Positions 1-14,900 are shown, counted from the stretch's first letter. The stretch is 64,000 nucleotides of DNA from Ichthyophthirius multifiliis (GCF_000220395.1 NW_004086420.1:22090-86089), one strand, 5' to 3'. Numbers and translations: made by a program. The notes: generated by a model from the letters alone, not told the origin.

Positions 1-599
1 TTCGGATTTTCTATTCGTTATGATTATAAAAATTTTTATTCTTAATCATCTAAATTAACTTATTTTTAATATTATTATATTTTTAATTTTATATAGTATT
101 ATATTTTGCATTTTCATCGGATTGTAAATTTAATTCAAAACTATCATATGTATTAACATTTTTATTAATATTAGTATTAATTTAGTTTTATTAACTTAAT
201 TCTATTAATTTTTTTTTTATATATTAAATATAAATTAATATATATTTAAATATACTAAAAATACATTTATTTGTTTATTTAAATTTATAATAATTATATT
301 TTTAAGTATTTCTTTATTAAATATCATAAAAAAATAAATAATCATCTTTATTTTTGAATTATATATTGCTTTTTAATAATATCTAAGATATTTCTTTTGA
401 ATTTAACTAAATTTGTTAACACAAAGAAATTGCTTTTTTTAAATGGTTATAATCAAATTATTTATTCTATATTAGTTATTCAAGTTAAAATTTATCTAAA
501 ATGCTAGAAACTCTTTTTTTAAAACATTTTTCCTATATAACAATATTTTTTCTTAGATATTTATCATAATTATCATAATTATCATTATTATCATTATTA

Positions 600-655
<56 letters not shown>

Positions 656-1526
656 TTGCTTTATATTATTTTAATTTGTATCGTTTCTATCATTTTTTTT
701 TTTATTTTCTAAATTTGCTAGATTAAAAAGCTCTTTAGTTAAATTAATTTACTTATTTTTTCCATTACTTAATTTTCTTAATAAAATATACTTTTATTCA
801 TTGATTTGTTTATTTAATTCTTCTTCTTCTTCCTATATTTACAAATTATCAATTGCATTTTCTATCACTATGAAAATTTCCCAAATAATCCCTCCAATTA
901 ATGCTAAAATAAATACACTAATGAAATAAAAGCTATTAAAATATACAACTGATAGAAATAAGTTATCAAATTTATAACCATAATCGTATACTATATTACT
1001 CCACCCTGCTCCTAAAGTAACTTATAAAAGTACTAAAAAAGCTCCCAAAAGACTATTAAAATTTGCATAACTGCAATCATTATTATTAAATTTTTCAATT
1101 TATTAATATTTAATGGCACACATAGAATTTCCATATTATGTTTATTTATATTAAACAGGAGGTATCGTAGTAAATAATTCTAAACCAATTACAGAATATA
1201 TATAAAATACTATTACACATATAACAGATAATTTTATTATTATAGGAATACAAATAACTATTTTATAAAACATTTAATGAACTTTATTTACTATATTGAG
1301 CCCTTCGAAAAAAATACTCATAATTTTTACAGTCCGAAAAGCTCGAAATATTCTAAATATTTTCTATATTTTTGCTATTTTAATAAATCGACTAGCGGAA
1401 AAAGATTTAAATATTGGATTTTATAATACTGAATAAAAAGATACTTCATATGCAATCTTTTTATTAGATAAATATATATGTATAAATAAATAATTTTATT
1501 ATTATTATTAATTTTAATATATATAT

Positions 1527-1577
<51 letters not shown>

Positions 1578-3510
1578 TTATTTATATAATTAATTCTATT
1601 TGATTTTTTTACTTATGATACAATTAGAAAAAAATCAAAAACATTCCAGGAATCTTAGAAATATCCTTCTATACCAAAAGCTATAATTTTAAGTATACAT
1701 TCTATAGAAAAAATAAATAAAAAAGCATTATCTGTATTATCTAATATTGCTAAACTTTCCTCGTCATAAATAAAAATTTAGGCGATGATTACTGAACAGC
1801 TAATAACTGTAAAAAATATGACAGTAAATTCAAAGTATTTACTTTATATTATTTTATTTAAATTCAATTTAGTGTTAACATATTCACGGAAATTAACCCA
1901 TTTTCTCCAAGGCTTTATTTTATCTAAACGAAAATGTCTATTTTATTCCGTTAAATCGATTATATTGAAAAACTAATCGATAGTTATTCTTTAGTTCTAT
2001 TAATCGTCTATAAAATTAAATAGATCTTAAGAAGTTTTTAAAGCCTCCTCTTCTAAGTCGACTTGAGAATATACGTAAGTGAAAAATTATATAAATTTTT
2101 TTTTTTGTATAAATTATTCATTATCTTTTTGGTTTATTAAACATTAAAAACAATTGAATAAAGCAGTTCTTCTTTTTATTCTATCGGCTTTTTAATTAAA
2201 TAAATATAAATAAAAAAATATAAAAATTATTTTTAAACCTAAAAATAAATTCTAACGATGTTTTCGAAAACCTTCATATACAACAGCTACAGGAATAGGT
2301 AAAAAAAGCAATAGAAAAATTACTTTTTTAAATTTTATAAGGAAATAAATATTAATGTAGTTGTTGTTTTTTTTTACAAATAAAAGGTATAAAATATAGT
2401 AAATAATATTAAGAAATATCAATTATATTTAACATTATATCTGGCCAAAAATCAAAAGTAGTAACAATATATAAATTATTAAGAACAATCCAAATATTTT
2501 AGAAATCAGGATCAAAATCTTATTTTAAAAAATAAAAAATTATATGTATGTATATATATAATTATATTTATATATATATATTATATATATTTATATATAT
2601 ATTTATATTTATTTTCATTTATTTTTCTTTTTATTTGTTTCTTTATATATTTTTTTTTAAAAAAAAATTTACCTATTATATTATGCCCTAAATAAGCCCA
2701 TAATATTATAACAATGAAATAAAAAATAAAAATAACTAATAAATTAACTGCTGAATTAACAATTCCTTAAAAACTCCTCCTTATACTTTTCGAGTATATA
2801 ATAATTTAAAGTGGTCTTATAACTCTTCCAAATCGTATTGTATTATCAGGAAAACTTACTGCATAATATATTACATCCGCTAATATAATTAAGAAAAACA
2901 TAATTCTAAAAAAAGTCTTTTTTTTAAAAATAATTCTTAATATTCCTTTTTTATTACTCGCCTCTGATTTTCTTTAAATAATTTCCATTAAAAAATCGAA
3001 TGCTTATAGTGTTATAATAAAACTCTCTATACCTAACATAATATAAAAATTTTTTTCGTCTAAGTTTTTGTCAAGTCTATTTGTTGGTTCAAAAAAACTT
3101 ATTAATATATAAATCCAACTTAAAAATAATAAAAAATCGTTCCACATTTAGGAATTCTATAATTTATATATAAATAAATCAAATTTTTTATTAGTATCTT
3201 GCTCATCTAGATCATATCGCACAGTCCTATATAAAACTCCATCTTTAAAATGTCTATATGCCTTTTCTTGTAATTTATCGCCGCCTAGTTTTTTAGTTAG
3301 ACTTATTAATTTTTTTAATTCTAGTTGTTTGCTTTTTCCTTCATATTTCGTTTTTTCATGTTGATTAAAAATTTAGGGATTCTTTTCAGTTGATTTCTAA
3401 GAGGGTTATGATAAGTTGAACAATTTTATTTTGGAATTTTTTTCAGGAGATATACGGTTTTATGTAGTTACATTATTTATTTAATATTAGCACTATTTTA
3501 GTGTTTTCAT
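1..3510 (-). CDS. Two-pore voltage-gated cation channel (TPC family), 3' end beyond window
   Basis: With TAA/TAG read as Gln, a minus-strand gene starts at the ATG at 3510 and stays open to the left edge, so the C terminus is missing. It holds two six-TM channel repeats, the TPC arrangement. Repeat I has S1 near 3110, an Arg-bearing S4 near 2830 (RFGRVIRPLQIIIYSKSIRR) and a pore near 2450 with LYIVTTFDFWPDIMLNI, close to the TPC pore-I pattern LTTxNNPDVM. After a short intron comes FLPIPVAVVYEGFRKHR, typical of the S6 exit of this family. Repeat II has S1-S3 at about 1600-1860, S4 near 1340 (RIFRAFRTVKIMSIFFEGL) and a pore near 1020 (TLGAGWSNIVYDY). Known members conduct Na+ or Ca2+ across endolysosomal or vacuolar membranes; location here is inferred. 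The C-terminal tail contains an Asn/Asp run (about 560-655) and is Gln/Asn/Lys rich. A few short introns are present. Confidence 0.85.
560..655 (-). repeat. Trinucleotide (ATT/ATC)n encoding an Asn/Asp run
   Basis: An ATT/ATC trinucleotide microsatellite lies inside the two-pore channel gene. In the gene's reading frame it encodes about 17 Asn codons followed by alternating Asn/Asp/Tyr in the cytosolic C-terminal tail. The frame stays open on both sides, so the repeat is coding. Confidence 0.85.
1509..1580. repeat. TA-repeat tract in an intron of the two-pore channel gene
   Basis: A run of almost pure TA dinucleotides between the S3 coding part (about 1610) and the S4 coding part (about 1400) of the channel gene. 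It falls in an intron. Simil­ar TA tracts fill most introns in this window. Confidence 0.7.
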
Positions 3511-4385
3511 ATTTTATTTTATTGTTTTAATTTAATTTTTATTTTTTTATTTTTTATTGAGTAATTATTGTTTTTGTTTGTTTATTGGATTGTAATAATA
3601 AATTATATAAATGAAATTTAAATATATAATTATATTTTTAAATTATATTTCTAAATGTTATGTTATATTATTATTAGTTTTTTAAAAATATAAGTTTAGT
3701 TTATATATTTTAAATAATTAACAAAAAAAATAAACTTTATCGAAACTTTAAATGAGATTGATTTAATTATAAATTAAATAAGTATTTTTTTAAATTACAT
3801 ACGTTTTATTTTAATATTTATTTATTTATTCTTTTAATTAATTATACTTTTTTATTATTATTTTCTTAAATAAATATTGTTCATTTCATTTTTATTTAAT
3901 TATAATAACTAAATTTTAAGTTTTAAATATTAAATATAAAAAATTTAAATTGATTTTTGTTATTTTAAATAATTTATTAGTTATATTTTTTAAATTATTT
4001 CAAACAAATATTGAATTTATTAAATATTAATTTATGATTTCGTTAAATTCAATTTTTTTTTTAAAGAAAGATAACATTCTAAATATTATATGGAATTATA
4101 TTTAAGTATATAATATTTATATTTATTGAAAATTAAATTAACATATTTTTTTTTATATATATATAGATAATTGTAATATATTAATTAAAAAAAAATATAA
4201 TTAAAATTATTATTTAATAGAATTTATAATAATATAAAACAATATTTTTTTTTAACTTTTGTTTAAAATAAACTATATATTAATTATTAAAAATGATATA
4301 TCTATATTAAAAAAAAATTATTTAATAAAAAAATATATAATTTATTTTATTTTAAATAATTTTTTTTAAAATAAATAAATAATTA
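3511..4385. other. AT-rich spacer between divergent genes
   Basis: About 870 bases between the start codons of the two-pore channel (minus) and WDR7 (plus). Almost only A and T, with no frame that looks coding. Promoters of both genes presumably lie here, but no motif can be named. Confidence 0.6.
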
Positions 4386-7300
4386 ATGCCATAACTTTTC
4401 TTATCAATTTTTTTTAATAAATAGTTCATAAATTCATAAAAAATAGAATGTTTTCTTTCAGTACCAAACTAAAATAAACTTATTACAGGAGGTTAAAACA
4501 GTGACATTATAATATGGAAAATAACTAAAGAATATCAATATCCTTTATTATATATAAATCCATCGTTTACAAACACAATAGGAAAAACTACATGCTTACA
4601 AATAATAAAAAATTCATTATAAGAACAATTATACGTAAAAAAAAAAAAAAAAATTAAATAAAATAAAATAAAATAAAAAATTATATTTAGAATAATTAAT
4701 GTATATTAAGTTTCCATGAAGATAATATTTTACGAATATATGATATAGAAGATGGAAGATGCTTAAATGCATCAAAAAAAGATATTTGTAAATAAATAAA
4801 AAAAGTAAATATATGCTAAAGTTTAACAGAAAATAATAATAGATTTTTCATCTGCGCAAATAGTTAAAATATAGAAAAAAAAAAAAAAAATATATATATA
4901 TATTAAATTTATAATTTTTTTTTTAAAAAAAAAGGTGAATAACAATGGATAGAAATAATAGATATATGGACTCTTTAAAATATATGTTAAATAAAATTAA
5001 ATGAGAAAAGCAAAAATATATAATCTTTATAAATTATGTATTCAAAATAATTATTGTATATAATAGATGATAAAGTAAATAAAAAAAATATATATATATA
5101 AATTTGTATATTTACATATTTCTTATTATAAAAAATAGAATATCCTTTATTGTTATGATATTTCTGATTTTTTTAATAATAGTTTTGATTTATATTATAA
5201 TTTTATTTTGTTAGAAAAATTATAAAAAAATTAAATTTAAAATCTATAATGTAGATTTATTAATAAAATTTTAATTAACAACATTCATATCAATAACGAA
5301 AATTTACTATAATTTATTATAAGTGAGAATATGGTATATTTTTTATATTAGACAAAATTGATTTGCTAAGATTATTATGAATTCTAAAACATTTTTAACT
5401 AAAAAATACTTTAAATTTAAAATAATAATAATTCTTCTTAATAATCAGAAAAAAAGGATTTAATTTTAGAAAAAAAATAATTTTCAAAGCCTATATAATA
5501 AGTTGATTTAATTAATAAATCATAACGATTTTCAAGCAGAGTTTAATAAATACCATAGTATTCATAGAGTAAAATAATAAATGAGGTTATAAAAAAGTCT
5601 GAAACATATGAAAAAGTAGAATTTATGAAATAAATAATAATTGAGGATAATGAAGTTTTTAAAAAAATGGATTTGTTTTTTTAGAAAAGTAATATTTTTT
5701 ACTACTATATATGGAAAACGGAAATATAAAAATTTTTAACATTTAAGACGTTTAAGAGCTTTTTTATTTAAACTTAAAAATTTTTTAAAATGATTTAATG
5801 TTTTTATTTTAGTCTTTTTCTTATTTTAAAGAGTAAAATAGCTTTTAAGGAATTCTTAATTTTTAAATGGTTTAAATAATGAATAATAATTAAAATTAAT
5901 AAAATGAGTTTTTTTTTGATTAGTAAAATGGTTATTTATATGAATATGATAAACTTAATAATAAATTAGGACTTTATTTTTTATATGAGCATATTTAAAA
6001 TATTAAACACGAAGTAAGATAAATTAAAGGCTTTCGTATAAATTTAGAGGAAAATGATTAAATTTTAAATGAAAATAAAATTAATTAAGAAAATATAGAT
6101 AAAAATTAAGGAAATTTAAATGAAAAATAAGGAAATTTAATTGAAAATAGTATTTAATATAATAATGTTAGTATTATTTTTAATGAAAGAAGTATATAAG
6201 ATAATATATATAATAAAAGGGTAACTTAAAGAACATTTATTAATAAATAAAGTTTATTTTTATGTTTAAAATAATAAAAAATAAAATTTTATGAATCCAT
6301 AATTATTTGAAGCATAATTTTTTGAAAGATTTGGAGGTTTTTTACAAGAAATATTAGAAAATGAATAAATTTGTGTATAAAGTTTATCTTTTTTAGATTT
6401 TTAAATGGATCCTTTTATGTTTTTTGGGACTTATAGTGGTAAAATAATAGGTTTTTCGATTATTTATAATGAAAATATGGATTTTTTTGAAATTTGGTAA
6501 GGTTTTTTAGGAAAGTTTTTAATTGAAAAAAAGGAAATTGTTTTTTTGAGGTTTTTTAGAGGATTTTTAATTGCTTAAAATTCAAGTTTTTATTTAAAAA
6601 TATATAAATTGGACTAAAAATTGCTTTAAGAAAAAACAAAAAATAAATTGAAAATTTTCGATTTTGAAAAAAATTTGATTTTAGAAATTTTGTTGAAAAA
6701 TAAAATTAAAAATTTATAAAAAATTAAAATTTTCCCAAAAATTTTAAAAGAAAAAAATTCTTTTTATTAAATTGTTAAAGATTCTAAGTATTTTTTAAAA
6801 AATTTATTTTGTATTATTTTGGAAAATAATAATGTTTTGATATATAATAAGTTATAAAATTAGATAATATTTAATATAAATGATATAAATGAGGATATTT
6901 AAGCTATATTTGTAAATCCATTGAGTGATTTTTTATATGTTTTTGACTAAAAAGATAACGTATATATATGGTCTTTTGGTAATTTGAGATTCGAAAGGAT
7001 TACTAAAGTTAAATAAATACAAAGTTTACTAGAAACAGAAGATATAGAGGTATAAGAAGAAGAAAAAGAAGATGAAACATGTGATTTTGGGAAGAAGTTT
7101 TTGAATAGTTTTTGCGAAAAATACAGTGTGGAGATAAATGGGGGTATTTTAAAGAATTTCAATAAAGGATTTTGTTAATAATTTAATGAAAATTCAGGTG
7201 CGTGCATTTTAAGAAATAATTAAATGGAAATTCTTTATTTTGATTGTAAGAAACATAATTAAAATATAATAAATTTTTTTGAAAAAACTATTAATAATAA

Positions 7301-9170
7301 TGATTATGTATTTATATAATTTTTTATCATTTTAAATATATTTTTAGATTTTTTAATATTTATGCTTTGTTTTTCCTTGGAATATAGATAAATATTTAGA
7401 TAATAAAATATCTAAAATATGCTAATATAAGAAACCAGTTTTAAATTATTTTTTAGGCAATTAAGGATATGGGTAATCTTTTTCATTAGGGTTAGTTGAT
7501 GATTTAAATTATGGAGTGTCTAGTTATTAATCTACAGTGTATGCTTTAAGTATTATTTTTAATTTAGAGTATATAAGTTTAATTAAAAATAAATTAGTAT
7601 ATTCTTTGATTTTATATAAATATATTTAATATATTTTTTTATATAAAATATATACTTTATATAATATAATTTTGTTTATTTTTTTTTAATAAATTTTTAA
7701 TAATAATAGTTTATTAATAATATATTAACGGAAATTTGTAATTTATTTACATTAAACTAATTTAAGTTTAAAGGAAAACTAGTTGATTTGTGTATATAAA
7801 CAATCTCTGGATTTATTTTAAGCGAATAAATATAAATAAAAGAAGCTGCGAGTAAATTATTAACTAATCTTTTGAAAAATAATAAAGTAATAAACATATA
7901 TATTTATATAAATATTTAATAAATAAAAAAAGACAGTATAATAATATTAATTATTAATAAAGAATTACGGAAATTTATTAAATTTATATAATTAACAATA
8001 AATAATAGACTAATAATTATTTTTAATATATGCATATTTATTAATTTATAATAAATAACCTTAAATTCCAAAATTAATTGATGAAAGTCAATTTATTAAA
8101 ATAATTATAAATAATATTAATTTAAATAACCTTGAAAAAAATATTGATTAAGTTTATTGTTGTTTAGAAATTCTATAAATAGGAATGAATATATGGAAAA
8201 ATTAAATAACAGATATTAATTAATTAATTATTAATTTAATGTTAATATATTTCAATTTTAATGTCGAAAATGAATAACTTTAATTTAAATTTACAAAATA
8301 ATAATCTTAAAACTAAAAAAAAAAAAATATTTTAATTAATGAATGTTAAATATCAAATAAATAAACTAAAAAAACAATGAAAAAAGTTTGTATAAAGTAA
8401 ATATAATAATATATATATATATATTCAACAATAAAAAATAATAATAATATATATATATATATATATATATATTTATTATTTATATATATATTAGATCTAT
8501 TATTCATTTAGTTGATATTTAATTTTAGAAATAATTTTCTCTTTTAATATAGGAAGAAATAAATAAATTAGATAGACATCCTTTATATATAAGTTCTTTA
8601 ATAGATATTATAGATAAATTATTTAAATTTAACCACAAAAAAATGCAAGAAAATTTAATTTATTACATTGAAATTTTACTAAAATAAATTGATCCTAATA
8701 ATTAATCTTTTAGAAAAATTTGTTATTTTTAAGTTGCAAATACATTAAATAGAATCAGCAAACTATATACAAGCGTTTCAGTTCATTTAAATTCTTAAAA
8801 AATAGCTGTTTGTTCACCTTAAAATAATATTATTATTTACGATTTGAGAACATCTTAAAAATGGAGAGTTTTGGAAGGGCATGAAAAGTAAATTATGAGT
8901 ATTAATTTTGATAATTATGGCAAAAATTTGGCTTCTTTTAGTATTGAAGATTCTAGTTTGAAAATCTGGAAAGTGGGCTCGATTAACTTTTTTGGGTCTA
9001 GTTAGAATATGAATTGCAAATGTACAAAAACTATAAACGTTAATAAGAAAATTAGCGAATTATTATTGTAGAGTAATTTTTAAATATCGATTTTATGGGA
9101 TTGTAATGATAGTAAAGTTTAATTGAAGTTTGGTAATGAAGGAAATATTATTTATAATATTTTTGAATGA
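4386..9170 (+). CDS. WDR7: WDR7 / rabconnectin-3 beta homologue (V-ATPase regulator)
   Basis: The ATG at 4386 is in frame with a first WD40 repeat (LSVPNQNKLITGGQNSDIII), at the same place as in animal WDR7. The next exon, near 4700-4880, has HEDNILRIYDIEDGRCLNAS, matching the WDR7 blade 'WDVSDGRC'. It is followed by EIIDIWTLQN, like the WDR7 'EILVVDATSLE' strand. C-terminal WD repeats lie at 8760-9170: IIIYDLRTSQKWRVLEGHEK, a strand on SFSIEDSSLKIWKVGS, and CKCTKTINV, which parallels the conserved WDR7 end (LRCIKTYQV). The stop is TGA at 9168-9170. The gene has many short introns, several purely TA-rich. WDR7 with DmX (rabconnectin-3 alpha) promotes V-ATPase assembly and acidification of endosomes and lysosomes; that role is inferred here. 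Middle exons (5100-7600) are only loosely assigned. Confidence 0.85.
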
Positions 9171-9492
9171 TTTTTATTGTTTTTTTTTTATTATAAAAAT
9201 TTTAGATATTAATTTTTCATTTTATATATAAAATAAATCTCATAATTATTAAAGGTTCAAATATAAAATTTTTAACTAAAAAATTTAATAATTTATAAAA
9301 ATATAAGGAAATGAAATAATTAAATATTAATTAATTTTATATTTAATTATTTTAAATAAAATATTTATTTCAAATAATATATATTTAATGAAATATATTA
9401 AAAAAAATTCATTATTTTATAAATATATATTTTTAATTATAATATAAAAATGCTATAATAAAATAATTAATATAATAGAAATAATAATAATA

Positions 9493-9529
<37 letters not shown>

Positions 9530-10009
9530 TATAAATAATAAAATATGCATTTTTAATAAATAATAATAATAAAATTAATATAAAAAAGTATTGTTTATAA
9601 GTTTTTTTTTTTTTTACAAAATATAAATAAAAATGAATTCACTTTGATATTTTTTTAAATAAAGATGTTTAATAATATTATTATTATTAAAATAAATAAT
9701 TAAATTAAATAATAATGAAATAATAAAAAAAAAATATCTTTTCAAATATAACCTACTTTTATTTATTTTTATTTTATTTTTTATAAAACATACAATTAAA
9801 TATAAATACGAATGCAAAAAAATAATAAAAGACCTTTTTTTTGTTTTGTATTTTATTAAAATTTTAAGAAAAAATTTTTTTTTATGGAGAAATAATAAAA
9901 AATATATAAAAAAGTTATATATAAAATAATGCAATATTTATATTAATTAATTTAATTTTTTTATTATTTTAAAATTTATAAAAATAAAAATCTTTTTTTT
10001 TTATCTCTT
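9171..10009. other. AT-rich spacer between convergent genes
   Basis: About 840 bases between the stops of WDR7 and PEX11. Low-complexity A/T with short TA runs (about 9499-9535). A 106-codon standard-code frame on the minus strand (9614-9934) is Phe/Ile/Tyr/Lys only and shows no domain. No gene seen. Confidence 0.6.
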
Positions 10010-10980
10010 TCAATTTTATTTTTTTAAATATTATTCTTATTACTATTACTATTGTTATGAAATTTACATTTTATTCTTACTATAAAATTAATAAAAAGCA
10101 ATAAAACTAGAAGAAAGTCCTCCAAATGCTACTAAACCTCTATTAAATCTTGTATGAAGAATATATTCTGGTAGATTATTTCTTTATAAACAAACAATAA
10201 TATCTCCTAAAATCCTAGCAATATTCAATGAGTAATTTTTCCTTTCATCAGTAATATAAATTACAATTTGACAAAATTCCTTTGGAGTCATATTATTAAG
10301 CATTAAAGTTTTTAATTCTGATTCTTTTTTAAATGATTATTTAAGTTTTATTATATAATAAGCTAAAGCTGAAATCAGACCTATAAACCATAAAGAATAA
10401 CCATACTTTTTAATCTCCCTATAATTGAGTTTGAGGAAGTTTATTTTGGATAAAATTGCAACATTATCAACTATATAGAAAAGAAAATAAAATATATTTG
10501 TAATTAATAAGCATGATTATTATATTCTGTTTTATTTTTTTAAATTTCTTAATAAATCTTCTATATTAGGGATACAATTTATTCCTTTAATTAGTCTTAT
10601 TAATCTTCTGGAGTCATATATTGTTTCTATTTTTATATTATTAAATGGTATTTTTAGTTTTTTATTTCTTTTTAAAAATAAATATATATTATTTTTATTT
10701 ATAAAATACAATATATTTAAAAATTATGATTGTATTGAGATTAGTTATCATATTTGTACCAAGATTTAGCAAGATAAAAATATTATAAGACTTTTAATAA
10801 TCTATCTCTGAATTCTATATTATTAATAAAAGTTTATTTTGTGAATATTGTTTATTTTTTTATTTAAATATTATTATTTTAAATTTAGGTTTTTTTTTTA
10901 TATTTAAAAGAAAAATGTGATTTACCAGTGCTATTTAAACAATCAACTAAATTTTTAAATTTACTTGAAAAATCTTACAT
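10010..10980 (-). CDS. PEX11: PEX11-like peroxisomal membrane elongation factor
   Basis: The minus-strand frame begins at the ATG at 10980 (MQDFSSKFKNLVDCLNST) and ends in TGA at 10010-10012. After an intron the text RDRLLKVLQYFYLAKSW matches the start of PEX11 ('GRDKLLRLLQYGSKLL'). The middle has DSRRLIRLIKGI, then a hydrophobic stretch with FYIVDNVAILSKI and YGYSLWFIGLISALAYYI, the usual order in PEX11. The end has FNRGLVAFGGLSSSFIAFY, the C-terminal hydrophobic segment, then a Gln-rich tail. PEX11 proteins remodel the peroxisome membrane and drive peroxisome division. Length (about 260-280 residues) suits the family. The assignment rests on motif order rather than on a diagnostic catalytic residue. 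Confidence 0.7.
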
Positions 10981-11221
10981 TTATTTTTTATTTTTAATAA
11001 TTTAAAGTATAGTATTAATTAAAGATTTTTTTTTATTTCCATAAAAAATGTTTAATTTAAAATATAAAAATAATATATATATATAAATTATTATTATCTA
11101 TTTAGTAAATAAATTATTATTATCTATTTATTTAATATATTTTTTTTTATAAATAATTTCTTTTAAAATAAACACATAAAAAATATATAATTTAACAATC
11201 TATTTTTTAAAAATAATAAAC

Positions 11222-11912
11222 TCAAATCACATCTATTATCTATCTTTCTAATCTTTATAACATTTTTGTAAAAAAAGATAGATTAAAAGTTATTTACATA
11301 GTATCAGATTAAAAAGAAATACTTAAATAAATATAATTATAAATAAATAAAAAAATAAATATTAATTATACTTAGTTTTATTCAAAGATAATCTTTTTAA
11401 CTCTTAATAATTTACTGCAGGTATATATATTTTATGTAATAAAATTCTTGTAGGATATACTTAAGGAATATATTTAGCAAGATAATCTAGAAAACTTTCT
11501 TTTGCATAAACAATTTATATTTCAAAACCTCCAGTATTATTACAAAATATATATAATTTTATAGATTATTCACTTTTTATTTTATTTATTTTTAATAAAA
11601 AAAATAATATAGTTTTATATTTTACATTTCATTAATACTCATTCCTTTAAATAAAATAGAAACTAAAATTTTTTCTTTAAGTAATTTCTATGTAGTATAA
11701 TAAGCAAAAGCATCTGGTTTTTTAGGAATATATTATAAATTTTTTTATGATTATGAATTAGTTTTTTCAACTTCATTATTTTATTATTCAGTATTTAGGA
11801 ATTTTTGCACAATAGAAATTTCTTTTTGTTTTTCATTTAAAAGATTCTTTTTTAGTTATTCAAAAGTTTATGTTTTTTAATCTAATCTGTTTTTTTTAAT
11901 TGAATAATTATT

Positions 11913-11951
<39 letters not shown>

Positions 11952-14900
11952 GTTCAATAAATAATAATATTAACTTATTTTTAATTAATGTTAAGTTTTA
12001 TATTAAAATAGAGTTTGTATAATCTAATTATTTTTTGTATTATTATTATTATTTACTATGATATTTTCTTTTCATTAAAATCTACGATTTTTTTTATTTA
12101 AAAAAAAAAAAAATTAAATATTTTTTACAATATTAAGTTATTCTTTATACATATTAAATTATTAATCGAAAAATTCTTTCTTTTTATATTCTTCTGGATC
12201 AATCGATTAATCTATATCTGAATTTTAATCCATTAAATTATTCATTGTTTATTATTTATTTGCACTTAAATTAATTTTAGATTCATTTACTTTTTATTCA
12301 ATTTATTCATAGTAAGGTTTTAATAAAACTTCGAACAATTTATCAATATTTTCTTTTAGTTCTGGAATGTCTTTTAGTTTTGGTTTTTTTTTATTTCTTC
12401 AAGTTAATCATACATACGAATTCCGCTTAATATAGGGGTTGAATTATATAATATTTATTAAATTAAAAGAAGTATTTTTTCTTTTCGCTTATAGATTTCT
12501 AATATATGGAATATACTTACTTAAGAACCTTATTCAAGTTAAAAAATTTCAATATTTTTATATTTTTTATAGCTTTTTCTGATATATATTCACCACAAGA
12601 ATATTCTATACATTTATATGTATTAATTTAATTTAAATGATTCTATTTTTTGTTATAATTTTTAATTTTTTTGTTTTTGTTTTACTTTAGAACATGTCCA
12701 ACCTTACGTTTATAATTCATTTATTAGTTTTTCTTATTCTAAATTAATATATTATATAGGAATGATAGTATGACAATCTTGGCATCTTTTTTTTTATAGA
12801 AAATAAATAAATATGTGTTTATTATATAAAATCTACTTTTATATACTAAATAATTTTTCTTTAGGAATTTGTTTTTCTTCGTTATTTTCATCTAAGTTTT
12901 TGTTATTAACATAATTTAAATAAACAAAATTTTATTATAATTTCATATTTACACATCTTTATTATATTTCAGTAGAAAATAAACCTAAATCAATATATTT
13001 AAATTATAAATATTTTATTATAATATAAATGGGATCTTTATTTCCTTTTTTAATTATTATATATTTTTTATTTATATTTAATAATAGAACCTCTAATAAA
13101 TAAACTTTTATCAGTTTATCTATCACTTTCATTATTAACGTATAAATTTTAAATCAAAAAAATCATATGTAAAGGAACTTATATAAATTCCTCTTACATA
13201 TTAGAAAAATTATTAATTAAATGCTATATTTAACTTATTGCTAAGCTAAAATCACTTTAAGAATAAAGACTTTTTTAAACTTAAATTAATTAAGTATCTA
13301 TGCTTTGTTTTTCTTAAGGTAATTATTAATCTTAATTTGATTAGTCATCATAATTATTATTTTTAGATTTAGATTTGTTATCATTAAATTTTCTTTCAAG
13401 AATAAAATAGTTTAAGTCATTAAAAGATTAATCACAATTATTAAATGTATCTTTTTATATATATAAATACATTTATATATACGCTTTTAGTAATATTATA
13501 TATAAATATTACCTTTGCATATAAACTTTTCTAACAACTCTGCAAGTACTTTTAAGTTTACTTAGGATTTTATTATTGGTATGCATGTTTATTCTATTTA
13601 TAATTTAAAATAATCGAAATTTTCAATAATATATAATAAGAATCCATATGAAATTAAAAAAATGAAATTATTTATTTTTTATTCTAAACTATGTTCCATA
13701 TATTATAATTTTTATTAATTTTTTTTCTGTTTTTTATATTTATTTATTATTTAATTTTTGTAAAAAAAAAATTATATAAATGTTTTATTTATTTTACGTT
13801 AGAATTTTATTATTAATCTTATTCTAAATCTAATTCTTTAGTAATTAAAGTTTTTTTTATAATTTTAACAAATTTATTATGAACAAAAATAAGTTCATCT
13901 GAAAAAATTTAATTTCTATTATTTTAATTATCTTAAAAATCAGAAACAATAGTTTTTGCTAAACCTAATAAAATAAATATAATATTAATAATAATAAAAA
14001 TATATAAATAAAAATATATATTTATATATATACATTTATTTATATACTTTTAATTATTTCAAATAATAGAGTAGCTTTTTTTTAAATTTCCTCTTTATTT
14101 CCTTATTAGTAATCTAAAGAATTCGACAAATATTTAACTTAATCACTTTTTTTTAATTCAATACTTTTAGAGTATACTTTTGAATTGATATCATTAATAA
14201 TTTTAACAGCCATTTTTTTGAAATAATCCACTGTTATTTTTTATTTTTTAAAAAGTAAAGTATAACAATGCCAAAATAGACTTTAATTTTAAATATTTTT
14301 TATATCACTTAACTATTTAATATATATATATATAAATATAATATATAATATATAATTAAAAAAAAATAACCTAAATTATTTAATTTTCAAATTCATATTT
14401 AAATATTTATAAAGTAAGTGTTATCAATGTAAAATTTGAACATCCATTATGTATAGTATTTTAATATAATAAATTAATCAAAATTTTTAACTAAAAATGG
14501 TTTAACTTTTTTAATTTTACTAAATTTATTATATAACAAGGGTGATGATATAGTAAACTAAACATAGTTTCATATAATTAAATATTTTTTATTATAAAAG
14601 CGGGTATATTAAATTAAACATTTTCAAGCAATTCCACTGAATTATCTTTGCATTTCTCGATTATTTTTTGAGATAGCATACTGTCTATTTTACTTTCTAA
14701 CATGGAAAATCTACGCTCGAATTCGGCTACTTAAACTAAACTTTCTTAGAAGATATTATTACAGTATTCTTCTAAAATAGTGTCTTGTTTGATTAAATAT
14801 TCCTCTTTTTATTAATCTTCTTCATTTTGGATATTTTTTTATACCTTTATTTATTTTATATTAAAACTAAATATTTATATTACATAATCTTATTTTTTTT

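Noticed and set aside
9614-9934. A 106-codon minus-strand standard-code frame rich in Phe, Ile, Tyr and Lys
   Set aside because: It lies between convergent genes, is pure low-complexity A/T and has no domain or plausible signal.
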